Assembly: GCA_964384805.1 (NCBI GenBank)
Contig: CAYLLO010000029.1
Location: forward strand, 1 to 17,952
DNA: 17,952 nucleotides
Origin: HGM10611 sp964384805
GTDB lineage: Bacteria; Bacillota_I; Bacilli_A; ML615J-28; CAG-313
Direction of reading: 5' to 3'
Made by a program: the position numbers and the translations under genes. Below, piece by piece: positions 7,421-15,000 of this stretch (positions within the stretch are counted from its first letter, which is position 1; each line of letters begins with the position of its first letter). The notes beneath the pieces were generated by a model. The model ran no database searches, was not told the origin of the DNA, and saw nothing but the letters and a program-made list of their open reading frames with translations.

Positions 7421-9379
7421 TTAATATAATAATTCGATGTACCAAGGAATATTATTTCTTTTAAAATACAGTTTTTTGTAATATTCACCAAAAGCGGGAT
7501 AGAATCCGGTTAAAGGGTTTAAATCTACGGCGATAACATCACTAGGTGTAGTATACCAACTAGTTTGTTTATTTTTTAAATAACTTTCTACCGTATCAGC
7601 CCAAATATATTTTCCATAAGAAGTGTTTTCATAAGAAGTGATTTCACGAGCATCATCGTATCCAGTCCACACTGCTACTAATATATCAGGATTATAGCCA
7701 ACCATTAAATTATCGGTATCAGTTGAACCCGACTTTCCTGCGTATTTATGATTAAGTAAAGAAACTAGTCTTCCACCAGTAGGGCGAATATTATAAGTCA
7801 TCGAGTTATCAAAAATAGAGGTCATGGATTCATTAAGTAAATATACATCACTTTTATTGGCTATTCTTGTAGTGGTTCGCTCTTTTTTTTCATAAAGTAG
7901 ATTACCTTCAAAATCAGTAATTTTAGTAATAAAGGTTGGTTCGATATATACACCTTCATTAGCTAACACACTATAAGCCGTTGTTAATTCTTGAAGACTA
8001 ATTTCATAAGTTCCTAGAGCTAAAGAAGGAATGGCGGGAATTTCACCAGAAATTTTGAATTTTTTTAAAGTATTAACTAAGACATCAGTACCTAAAAAAA
8101 GATGAGTTTTCATAGCATATATATTATCACTAGTTGCTAGGGCATAGACCATTGAAACATCTTGATTAGCATAAATATTACTATAGTTTTTAGGAGAATA
8201 AGCTTCGCCATTAATATAAAAAGTGGTTTCTTCACTTTTAAAGGTTGTTGCGGGAGTAAAGCCATGCTCTAAAGCGGCTAAATATAGAAAAGGTTTAATT
8301 GTTGAACCACTCTGTCTTTTGGCATCAACCGCTCGATTAAAAGTACTTTGTTGATAATCGTTTCCACCTATAACGGCTAAAACATTACCAGTTTTAGGTT
8401 CAATAGCATAAACAGCAGTTTCAATATCATTGTTTGGATGACGTTTTTTAATACTTTTTAAAATACTATCATTTAAAGTACTATCTAAAGTTGTGTATAC
8501 TCTAAGTCCCCTAGCAGTATAATCGTTTAACCATCCCATACTATTTAGTTCTCTAATAACCAAATCTTGAAAATATGGGGCATTTTCATTTTCAATTTGT
8601 GGGTTTCTCCCTATCAAGTTTAATTCAGAATCACGATTTAATAAGTACATTTCCTCAGTTATTTTGCCATCGTTATATAGTTCTTTTAAAATAAGTTCTC
8701 TGCGTTCTTTATTATTTTCAGGATTTTTAATTGGTGAATAGTTACTAGGGCTTTTAGGAATACTTGCTAAACAACAAGCCTCAATTAGAGAAAGTTCACT
8801 TGCGTGTTTACCAAAATAATATATACTAGCATCCTCTATTCCGTAGGCTCCACTATCAAAATAAATAGAGTTTAAGTAGCCCGTTAAAATTTCATTTTTA
8901 TTATATTGACGCTCAATGTTCATCGCAATCAGCACTTCATTTAGTTTACGTTCAATTGTTTTATCACTGCTTAAATATAAGTTTTTAACATATTGTTGCG
9001 TAATGGTTGATGCCCCTTCAACAAAATCTTTATTTCGAATATCGGCAATTATTGCACCACCAATTCTAATAAAATCAACCCCTTGATGATCGTAAAATCG
9101 TTTATCTTCAATAGAAATAAAAGCATCAATTACATATTCGCTAATCTTATCTAAAGTGACATAAGATTGTTTGCGATTATTGGAATAAGATAGATATTTT
9201 TGACCTTGATTATCATACAATTCAATGGTTGATATTTGTGGCATTTCATATTTTAAATTATAATTAATAATTGAAAAACTGATAACTAAAGTAGATAATA
9301 AAATAACGATAATGACCAAAAGAATTTTAGAAAATTTTAATAATTTTTTTAAACTTGTTGCTAATTTTGTTTTAAACAT
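7421..9379 (-). CDS. Class A penicillin-binding protein (transglycosylase/transpeptidase)
   Basis: A 652-aa bifunctional cell-wall synthase that polymerises lipid II and cross-links the stems. It has one N-terminal membrane anchor (about residues 18-39). GT51 domain: catalytic Glu91 in ISIEDKRFYDHQGVDF, GASTITQQYVKN at 122-133, RKLNEVLIAMNIERQY, and ILTGYLNSIYFDSGAYGIE. Transpeptidase domain: SxxK at Ser359-Lys362 in RQSGSTIKPF, SDN at 417-419, and KSGST at 549-553 (the KTG box with Ser). The protein ends shortly after the domain, without the long Gly/Asn tail of many Bacillus PBP1s, so it is at the short end of the class. ATG is preceded by a modest GGTGA. It lies downstream of a minus-strand gene that has its own terminator, and an inverted repeat sits in its upstream region. 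Confidence 0.95.
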   Translation of the reverse strand: MFKTKLATSLKKLLKFSKILLVIIVILLSTLVISFSIINYNLKYEMPQISTIELYDNQGQKYLSYSNNRKQSYVTLDKISEYVIDAFISIEDKRFYDHQGVDFIRIGGAIIADIRNKDFVEGASTITQQYVKNLYLSSDKTIERKLNEVLIAMNIERQYNKNEILTGYLNSIYFDSGAYGIEDASIYYFGKHASELSLIEACCLASIPKSPSNYSPIKNPENNKERRELILKELYNDGKITEEMYLLNRDSELNLIGRNPQIENENAPYFQDLVIRELNSMGWLNDYTARGLRVYTTLDSTLNDSILKSIKKRHPNNDIETAVYAIEPKTGNVLAVIGGNDYQQSTFNRAVDAKRQSGSTIKPFLYLAALEHGFTPATTFKSEETTFYINGEAYSPKNYSNIYANQDVSMVYALATSDNIYAMKTHLFLGTDVLVNTLKKFKISGEIPAIPSLALGTYEISLQELTTAYSVLANEGVYIEPTFITKITDFEGNLLYEKKERTTTRIANKSDVYLLNESMTSIFDNSMTYNIRPTGGRLVSLLNHKYAGKSGSTDTDNLMVGYNPDILVAVWTGYDDAREITSYENTSYGKYIWADTVESYLKNKQTSWYTTPSDVIAVDLNPLTGFYPAFGEYYKKLYFKRNNIPWYIELLY

Positions 9380-9398
9380 ATAATAATCACCATTTTTA

Positions 9399-9444
9399 TT
9401 TTTACCAAAATAATTAAATATATATATCCATAATTTGGTAAAAA
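9399..9444. repeat. 11-bp inverted repeat upstream of the PBP gene
   Basis: TTTTTACCAAA (9399-9409) and TTTGGTAAAAA (9434-9444) are perfect inverted copies 24 bp apart. Read on the minus strand the first arm contains TTTACC, which could act as a -35 element with a TATTTA -10 about 16 bp on. It may be an operator or a 5'-leader hairpin of the PBP gene. Confidence 0.5.
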
Positions 9445-9469
9445 AACTAATAGTAAGAAACTATTAGTT
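9438..9469 (-). terminator. Terminator of the 96-aa protein gene
   Basis: On the minus strand AACTAATAGT and ACTATTAGTT (plus-strand 9460-9469 and 9445-9454) form a 10-bp stem with a 5-nt loop, followed by a run of T's. The stem overlaps the stop codon (9464-9466). Confidence 0.85.
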
Positions 9470-9754
9470 GTTAAATAAATCATCAATTGCTAATTCAAAA
9501 TTTCCTATATAAATGTGTTCAATAGAAGTTTGTCCTACCCAATTAATGATTATTTGGTTACCATCTTTTACAAAAGGTAAATTACTTTTTTGAATAAAAG
9601 ATTGATCAAAAGCGATTAAATAATCAAATTCCAGAATATTATTATTCCATTTTAGATGATAGTCATCAATTAATTCAACAGGAGAATCAATAATTATAAT
9701 ATCGTTACGAGTGGGAATAAGATTAATTAATTTATTTGTTAAAATCGCAATCAT
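9464..9754 (-). CDS. Unrecognised 96-aa protein
   Basis: A small soluble protein of 96 aa with no membrane segment, no signal peptide and no cysteine. The N-terminal MIAILTNKL followed by NDIIIIDSPVEL suggests a beta-alpha-beta start such as a Rossmann-like half domain, and the C-terminal half is strand-rich (NQIIINWVGQTSIEHIYIGN). I do not recognise a family. The gene looks real: GAGGTG stands 7 nt before ATG, a possible promoter (9774-9802) precedes it and a strong terminator overlaps its stop. It is transcribed alone, upstream of the PBP gene on the same strand and divergent from ppa. Confidence 0.7.
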   Translation of the reverse strand: MIAILTNKLINLIPTRNDIIIIDSPVELIDDYHLKWNNNILEFDYLIAFDQSFIQKSNLPFVKDGNQIIINWVGQTSIEHIYIGNFELAIDDLFNN

Positions 9755-9773
9755 ATACTAACACCTCAAGATA

Positions 9774-9802
9774 ATTATAAAATAAATAAAAATAAAAAGC
9801 AA
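9774..9802 (-). promoter_or_regulatory. Possible promoter of the 96-aa protein gene
   Basis: On the minus strand TTGCTT (9802-9797), 17 bp, perfect TATAAT (9779-9774). The predicted transcript start would fall very close to the GAGGTG ribosome binding site, which weakens the call. Confidence 0.35.
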
Positions 9803-9803
9803 A

Positions 9804-9902
9804 TAAAATAGAAATATGTTATAAGGGACAACATGTCTATATTAGATTTTAATTAAAGAGGAGTTGGGTGCTTTTTGTGATATAGTTCAAATTTCTATTT
9901 TA
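9804..9902. repeat. 12-bp inverted repeat in the ppa upstream region
   Basis: TAAAATAGAAAT (9804-9815) is repeated inverted as ATTTCTATTTTA (9891-9902), 75 bp apart. Between the arms is a smaller ATGTT/AACAT hairpin and the G-rich stretch AGAGGAGTTGGGTGC. No coding frame of note is present. It could be a structured RNA, a binding site pair or the trace of a small mobile element. Confidence 0.4.
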
Positions 9903-9966
9903 CAGTGATAAAAATGTTAGATTGTGAGTGGATATTTGTTTATGTCTTTATTATTTTTAAAACTTA

Positions 9967-9975
9967 TGATATAAT
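9967..9975 (+). promoter_or_regulatory. Extended -10 promoter of ppa
   Basis: TGATATAAT is a perfect TATAAT (9970-9975) extended by TGN; the -35 at 17 bp is poor (TTTATT, 9947-9952). AGGAGGT and ATG at 10008 follow. Confidence 0.6.
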
Positions 9976-10007
9976 GAAAGTAAGTATTAAAATAGGAGGT
10001 AATAAAA

Positions 10008-10538
10008 ATGAATATTTGGCATGATATAAATTCTAAAAGAGTGACTCCAAGTAAATTTATTGCTTGTATTGAAATTTCTAAGAATAGTAAAATGAAATAT
10101 GAATTAGATAAAGAAACAGGAACTTTAATTTTAGACCGAGTATTGTTTACTTCTACTCATTATCCCGCTAATTATGGTTTTATTCCGAAAACTTATGCGG
10201 GAGATAATGATCCATTAGATGTTTTAGTTCTTTGTCAATCAGAAATTTTACCGCTTTGTTTAGTAGAATGTCGTCCTATAGGCGTAATTAAAATGATTGA
10301 TAATGAAATGATAGACGAAAAAATTATTGCGGTAGCAGTAAACGATCCATCTTGGAATTCTTATTCTAATATTGATGAATTGCCAGAACACATTTTCGAG
10401 GAAATGCGACATTTCTTTAGAGTATATAAAGAATTAGAAGGTAAAACTACATCAATCGTTGAAACAAGAGGACCTAAAGAAGCTGAGCGTTTAATTGAAG
10501 TAGCAATGAAAAGATATGAAGAATATTTTGATAAATAA
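10008..10538 (+). CDS. ppa: Inorganic pyrophosphatase (family I)
   Basis: A 176-aa soluble enzyme that splits pyrophosphate into two phosphates and so pulls nucleic acid, protein and lipid synthesis forward. The family I signature DNDPLDVLVL is at residues 66-75, with metal-binding Asp66, Asp68 and Asp71. The active-site start KMKYELDKETG (28-38), the HYPANYGFIPKTY stretch and a late KRYEEYF helix are all present. The length is normal for the hexameric bacterial type. AGGAGGT precedes the ATG. The next gene, a HAD phosphatase, follows after about 15 bases and is probably co-transcribed. The call is firm. Confidence 0.95.
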   Translation: MNIWHDINSKRVTPSKFIACIEISKNSKMKYELDKETGTLILDRVLFTSTHYPANYGFIPKTYAGDNDPLDVLVLCQSEILPLCLVECRPIGVIKMIDNEMIDEKIIAVAVNDPSWNSYSNIDELPEHIFEEMRHFFRVYKELEGKTTSIVETRGPKEAERLIEVAMKRYEEYFDK

Positions 10539-10553
10539 TTGAAGGAGAATAAT

Positions 10554-11204
10554 ATGTACGAGTTAATTGTTTTTGATTTAGATGGCACAATTCTTAATAC
10601 TTTAGATGATTTAACTGACAGTTTGAATGTGGTGTTTAAAGAATTAGGTTATCCAAAACGAACAATTGAAGAAGTTAGAAACTTTGTCGGGAATGGCGTT
10701 TTAAAACTAATTGAAAGAGCGGTTCCGACTAATACTAGTGAAGAAGATGTTTTTAAGGCTTTTCATCGTTTTTCTAAATACTATCAAACACATTGTGCGA
10801 TTAAAACCAAACCTTATGAAGGGATTATAGAAGTTCTTCAAGAACTAAGAAAACAAGGTTGTAAAGTTGCGGTAACATCAAATAAGATACATCCAGCTGT
10901 AGTCTCTTTATGCCATAAATATTTTAAGGGATTAATTGATATCGCAATTGGAGATAATCAAATAAGACCTAAAAAACCAAATCCTGATATGGTAGAATAT
11001 GTTTTAGAACAGTTAAAAATATCGAAAACTAAAACCATATATGTCGGTGATTCTGATGTCGATATCTTAACCGCGAAAAATACCGGTATCGATTGTATTG
11101 TGGTAGATTGGGGTTTTAGAACAAGGGACTTCTTGATTCATCATGAAGCAAAGAAAATTGCTTCTAATCCTAAAGAATTACTACAATTATTAAAAAAAGA
11201 TTGA
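10554..11204 (+). CDS. HAD-family phosphatase, phosphoglycolate phosphatase-like
   Basis: A 216-aa haloacid dehalogenase superfamily hydrolase of the Gph/PpaX type. Motif I is FDLDGT with nucleophile Asp8 and acid Asp10; motif II is VTSNK (Thr108); motif III is Lys140/Lys141 in RPKKPNPD; motif IV is GDSDVD (Asp166, Asp170). An alpha-helical cap fills about residues 17-85. The likely substrate is 2-phosphoglycolate, or pyrophosphate if it is a PpaX; the ppa neighbour does not settle this. I chose ATG 10554, with AAGGAG about 7 nt upstream; a TTG at 10539 in the same frame overlaps that ribosome binding site and is less likely. It ends with TGA, showing that TGA is a stop here. Confidence 0.9.
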   Translation: MYELIVFDLDGTILNTLDDLTDSLNVVFKELGYPKRTIEEVRNFVGNGVLKLIERAVPTNTSEEDVFKAFHRFSKYYQTHCAIKTKPYEGIIEVLQELRKQGCKVAVTSNKIHPAVVSLCHKYFKGLIDIAIGDNQIRPKKPNPDMVEYVLEQLKISKTKTIYVGDSDVDILTAKNTGIDCIVVDWGFRTRDFLIHHEAKKIASNPKELLQLLKKD

Positions 11205-11235
11205 CATTTTTCAAGTAAATGCGTTGATACAAAGG

Positions 11236-11259
11236 ACTCTTCCCATGGAAGAGTTTTTT
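11236..11259 (+). terminator. Terminator of the ppa-phosphatase operon
   Basis: ACTCTTCC (11236-11243), a 3-nt loop, GGAAGAGT (11247-11254), then T's to 11259. It lies 31 bp after the phosphatase stop. Confidence 0.85.
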
Positions 11260-11496
11260 AGCTAATAAAATGGGTTAATAATGAATGGATAATTAATACT
11301 TTTTCAAAGTAGTAATATGTAGTTTTATGATTTATAAGAACGCTAACCTAAAACTTTAGACTTTGCAGGGTTAGGTATGTCTTGTCCACATCTTGATGAA
11401 GATACTAATTTAAAATCTTATGTGATGCCTAGACTATTGGAAGATAGATGAACAAAAAGATTTAGCCTCTTGTCCAACTAGAATAAATAAAAAAAG

Positions 11497-11539
11497 AACT
11501 CTTAAATGGAATGTATAACGTTCAATTTAGGAGTTTTTT
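11497..11539 (+). terminator. Orphan terminator hairpin
   Basis: AACTCTTAAATGGA (11497-11510) pairs with TCAATTTAGGAGTT (11522-11535), with one G-U pair and one mismatch, and a T run ends at 11539. No intact gene precedes it, so it may be the remnant end of a lost gene. Confidence 0.6.
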
Positions 11540-11572
11540 ATTTAAAAATATAATGTCGAAATATAGATATAT

Positions 11573-11601
11573 TTGAAATAATATGATGAATATTGTAGAA
11601 T
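11573..11601 (+). promoter_or_regulatory. Sigma-A promoter upstream of the RHS island
   Basis: TTGAAA (11573-11578), a 17-bp spacer and TAGAAT (11596-11601). The transcript would start near 11608 and meet a hairpin with a T tract at 11652-11691 before reaching the genes at 11813 and 12058. Confidence 0.5.
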
Positions 11602-11651
11602 AAACTAGTAGTGTATGGGGCATGTCTTAAAAATAAATTATTATAATATTT

Positions 11652-11691
11652 GGACGCTTTGAATTATTCACAATGCGTTCTTTTATTTTTT
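11652..11691 (+). terminator. Terminator or attenuator in the RHS leader
   Basis: GGACGC (11652-11657) pairs with GCGTTC (11675-11680, one G-U). An inner TGAAT/ATTCA stem lies between them and TTTTATTTTTT follows. It lies about 45 nt after the predicted start of transcription and 120 bp before the next gene. Confidence 0.5.
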
Positions 11692-11812
11692 AAAAATATC
11701 AAAATTTTATTTTTTGGTTGTAAAATCGTTCTTTTTTCTCGTGTTACTAGATAGAGGGGCATTCAATTATTTTTAGACAAAAGAGGTGCTCATAAATTAG
11801 GAAGGGGAAAAA

Positions 11813-12055
11813 ATGAATACTAGAATAAAACTTGTAATCAAGTATCAAGAAACCAAAGCAGATACAGTATTTGAAGAAATTGTGAAAGAATTTAATAATC
11901 TTATTGAATTTCATTTAAAAAATATTCCACATAAAGATATAAAAGATGTTAAACAGGAAATGTTGATGAGTTTATATAGTGTAGTTAACAACAAATTTAA
12001 GATAAATGGAAATATAAAAATTGATAATGATTTTTTGAATCAGATTTTAGAATAG
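11813..12055 (+). CDS. Sigma-70 region 2-like fragment (probably truncated)
   Basis: An 80-aa protein. Its first two thirds resemble the start of small sigma-70-like proteins of Firmicutes mobile elements: KYQETKADTVFEEIVKEFNNLIEFHL, then DIKDVKQEMLMSLYSVVNNKF, a region 2.1-2.2 pattern in which core polymerase is bound. The DNA-reading region 2.4 and all of region 4 are absent, so it cannot be a complete sigma factor. The ribosome binding site is good (AGGAAGGGG, 11799-11807). The stop is TAG at 12053-12055 and the RHS gene begins two bases later without its own ribosome binding site, so the two are probably translationally coupled. It may be a truncated regulator left by a deletion, or a small conserved helper protein. 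The family call is tentative. Confidence 0.55.
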   Translation: MNTRIKLVIKYQETKADTVFEEIVKEFNNLIEFHLKNIPHKDIKDVKQEMLMSLYSVVNNKFKINGNIKIDNDFLNQILE

Positions 12056-12057
12056 TA

Positions 12058-15000
12058 ATGGGAAATAATACTGAAACTAAATTTATTAATGGATCAACGA
12101 TAATTGATCTAAAAGATGCAACCAATGTTAGTTATGTAGAAAATAGTGTTCAAAAAAACGGAACAATTTCATCTGAATTCTTTTTAACTGATAGTGATTT
12201 ATTTGCTACATATAAAAGTTTGTATTATAAAAACCAAAAAGGACAAGGAACATTTGATTTAGTATATTGTAGTGGAACTAAAGTTAAATCTGTAAGCAGT
12301 GTAAAAATTATCACAAATTCTAATTCAGTTAGTTTATCGATTGATGGTGACGGAATACCAAATTATTACACATATTCATCAAATAGAATTGCCAAAAAAC
12401 AATGGAGTGTTACTGAAACACAAGTTAGATTTCATAAAGAAACTTCAACAAAATATTATTATGAAACTAAAGTTGCAATTCAATTAATGGAAGAAGTAGA
12501 TAAAAGGGTTGAAGAAAGCAAATCTACTAAAACGTATGAGTGGCAAAATGCTAATGGAACTCCTAGAGCAAAAAAAGATGAATATTCGGTAGTCACATCT
12601 TATCATTATGATAATTATGGAAATTTAACATCAATTAGTGTTTATAATGATGATGTGGCTAATAAAGAGTATTTAACAACAACATATGATTATGGAACTG
12701 TTGAAGAAAAATTAAGAGAAAATCCTAAAAGTTGTATTCAAAATGGTGTAAAAAAAGAATTCTATTATAATGAACCACATTTTACTACAAATTACACATT
12801 AGAAGAAAATTCAAAAGAAAAGTTTGCTTATGATGGATATAATGAAAAAATTACTACAGTTTCAAATTTAAATAATTCAGATTCATCATTAGAATATAAA
12901 AATACATTATTGTATGATGAATATGGTAGAATTAAAAGTGTAAGTGATTTAAGTAATAGAACTTATGGGTTTATATATAATGTTTTTGGTGAACCACTAA
13001 AATATTTTGAAAATGGACGTTTAGTATTAGAAAAAAATGTTCAAAAAGAAAGTAATTATGATATTGTACTGGAAAAAATATATAATAATGAACAAGCAGT
13101 AAATGATAAAATTATAAATACTGCTTATGAAAATGAGACAAAGATAGATAATTATGGCAAAATTTTATCACAAAAAAATAAAAAGAACTCTGTAGATAGT
13201 GGAACAACAGTTTTATTTGATTACCAATCAGTCAATGAAAGTGAATCAGTAGCAAAAGTTACTCAAATTGTGGATCCATATGAAAAGGTGACTTATGATT
13301 ATATATATGATGATGAAAACAGACCTAGTGGATATCGAGTAAAAAGTAATTCTTCAAATAATAAAGAAATGCAAGTACGTCAAGTTGGAAATGGTGATAC
13401 TCAATATTATTTTCAAAAAGAAAATGAGTATATTATGTCACAAGTAGTAAAAGAAGATGCAGAATACGATGGAGAAAAACCAAAATTTAATGATCCAAGA
13501 ATTAGAAGAACAAAGTATGTCAAAATGGAAAGTGAAAATTCAAGTGAGTTTGAAGAAAATTATAAAGACTTTAATTTCCAATATTCATATGATGAACTAG
13601 GACGTTTATCACAAAAATCAAATGAGGCAATAGAACATAAAAAATTTCTTCAATTAGCTAATAAAATTAATATTGATAAAAAAGTAGCATATGAAAATGG
13701 AAAAACTATTATTTCAAAAATTGAATATACAGTTAATTCAAAAGATGACAACAGTAATGATTATGCTATATTAACTTTTGATAATTCATATGATAGTAAA
13801 AATAATCTTACAAAGATTTCATCTAAGGGAAAGAGATTTATTGAAAATCCCACAGATGAAAAATTATGTAATACAACAGATTATATATCAAGAATTAATA
13901 ATTATGAATATGATACTTTTGATAGATTAATTAAAGAAACAAGGCTTGATAATAATTTAGAAGCATTAAAAATTGAGTATGATTATTATAAAAATTCTGG
14001 TAATTTAAGAAAAGTTATAAAAGATGGAAGTATATTTAAAAAATTTACATATCAAAATGGTAGAAAAACAAATGTTTCCTTATGGGGAATAGACTATCCA
14101 ATTAGTTATGATAACTATGGTAATATTATAAAAGATGCATATGGAACAATAGGATATAATTCACGTAACTTATTATCCTCATATTATGTTGGTACAATCA
14201 GTAATAATTATTATTCGACTACTGACTATACAAAAAAGTGTGATTATTATTATAATTACCAAGGTGTAAGATATAGAAAAAGAATTAAACATTCTGCTAC
14301 AAAGACACAATATGTAAAATACTATTTAGATGGAAGTAGAATTTTAGGAGAAGATTGGAGCTATTCAGATAATTCAACTGAGAAGTCAATTAGATATTTC
14401 TATGATGCTGAAGGAATTGCTGGATTAAGATATGATGGATGTAACTTTACTTTTCTAAAAGACCCATTAGGTAATGTTAGTAAAATTTTATATCAAGGCA
14501 AAACAATTGGTGAGTATATTTACGATGCGTGGGGAAACTGCGAAGTAATCGAATTATCGATTGATAGTGATGAAACAAACGGAGCTAGGGATAGATTTGT
14601 ATTACATAATAATCCGTTTAGATGGAAAACACATTATTTAGATTTAGAAACAGGTTTATATTTTGTAAATGGCAGATATTATTCACCAGTTCTAATGCAA
14701 TATTTAAATGCTGATAATATTGAAAATATTACTCCAAGTGAAGTTAATGCTTTAGATAGACATGCAATTACACTTGATAATAGTATTACATATGAAGTAA
14801 ATGAAAGTACAATTTTCACTGATACTGAACTTTATCCAGATCCAACTTATGATCCACTTCTTGATAAATCATGGTGGTCGTTAAACTGGAAAAAAGCAAT
14901 TCAGTGGATAGCGTTTGCTGTAGTATTTATAGTTTCTATAGTCTTGATGTGCATTCCTGCAACTTCTGCATTTGGAGTAGGAATGTTTATGGCAGGACTG

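Larger units (their letters stand above)
11205..11812. other. 608-bp gene-poor boundary region
   Basis: This stretch separates the housekeeping genes from the RHS island. It holds three terminator-like hairpins (11236-11259, 11497-11539, 11652-11691), a good promoter (11573-11601), and a tiny 24-codon frame at 11377-11451 (MSCPHLDED...) without a proper ribosome binding site. A second short peptide in another frame follows it. I recognise no tRNA, no IS ends and no intact gene. The pattern of stray terminators without genes suggests decayed genes. Confidence 0.6.

Noticed and set aside
9914..10021. Small frame starting at ATG 9914 (about 35 codons)
   Set aside because: It runs over the ppa promoter and ribosome binding site, has no ribosome binding site of its own and has no recognisable content.
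10539..10553. TTG start for the HAD phosphatase
   Set aside because: It contains the ribosome binding site of the better ATG at 10554, and the HAD motif I begins right after that ATG.
11205..11812. IS element or transposase remnant, or CRISPR array
   Set aside because: I found no terminal inverted repeats with target duplications, no transposase motifs and no regularly spaced repeats.
12343..14550. Repeated YD-type peptides as DNA tandem repeats
   Set aside because: The repeats are at the protein level only; the nucleotide copies are too diverged to be a tandem DNA repeat.
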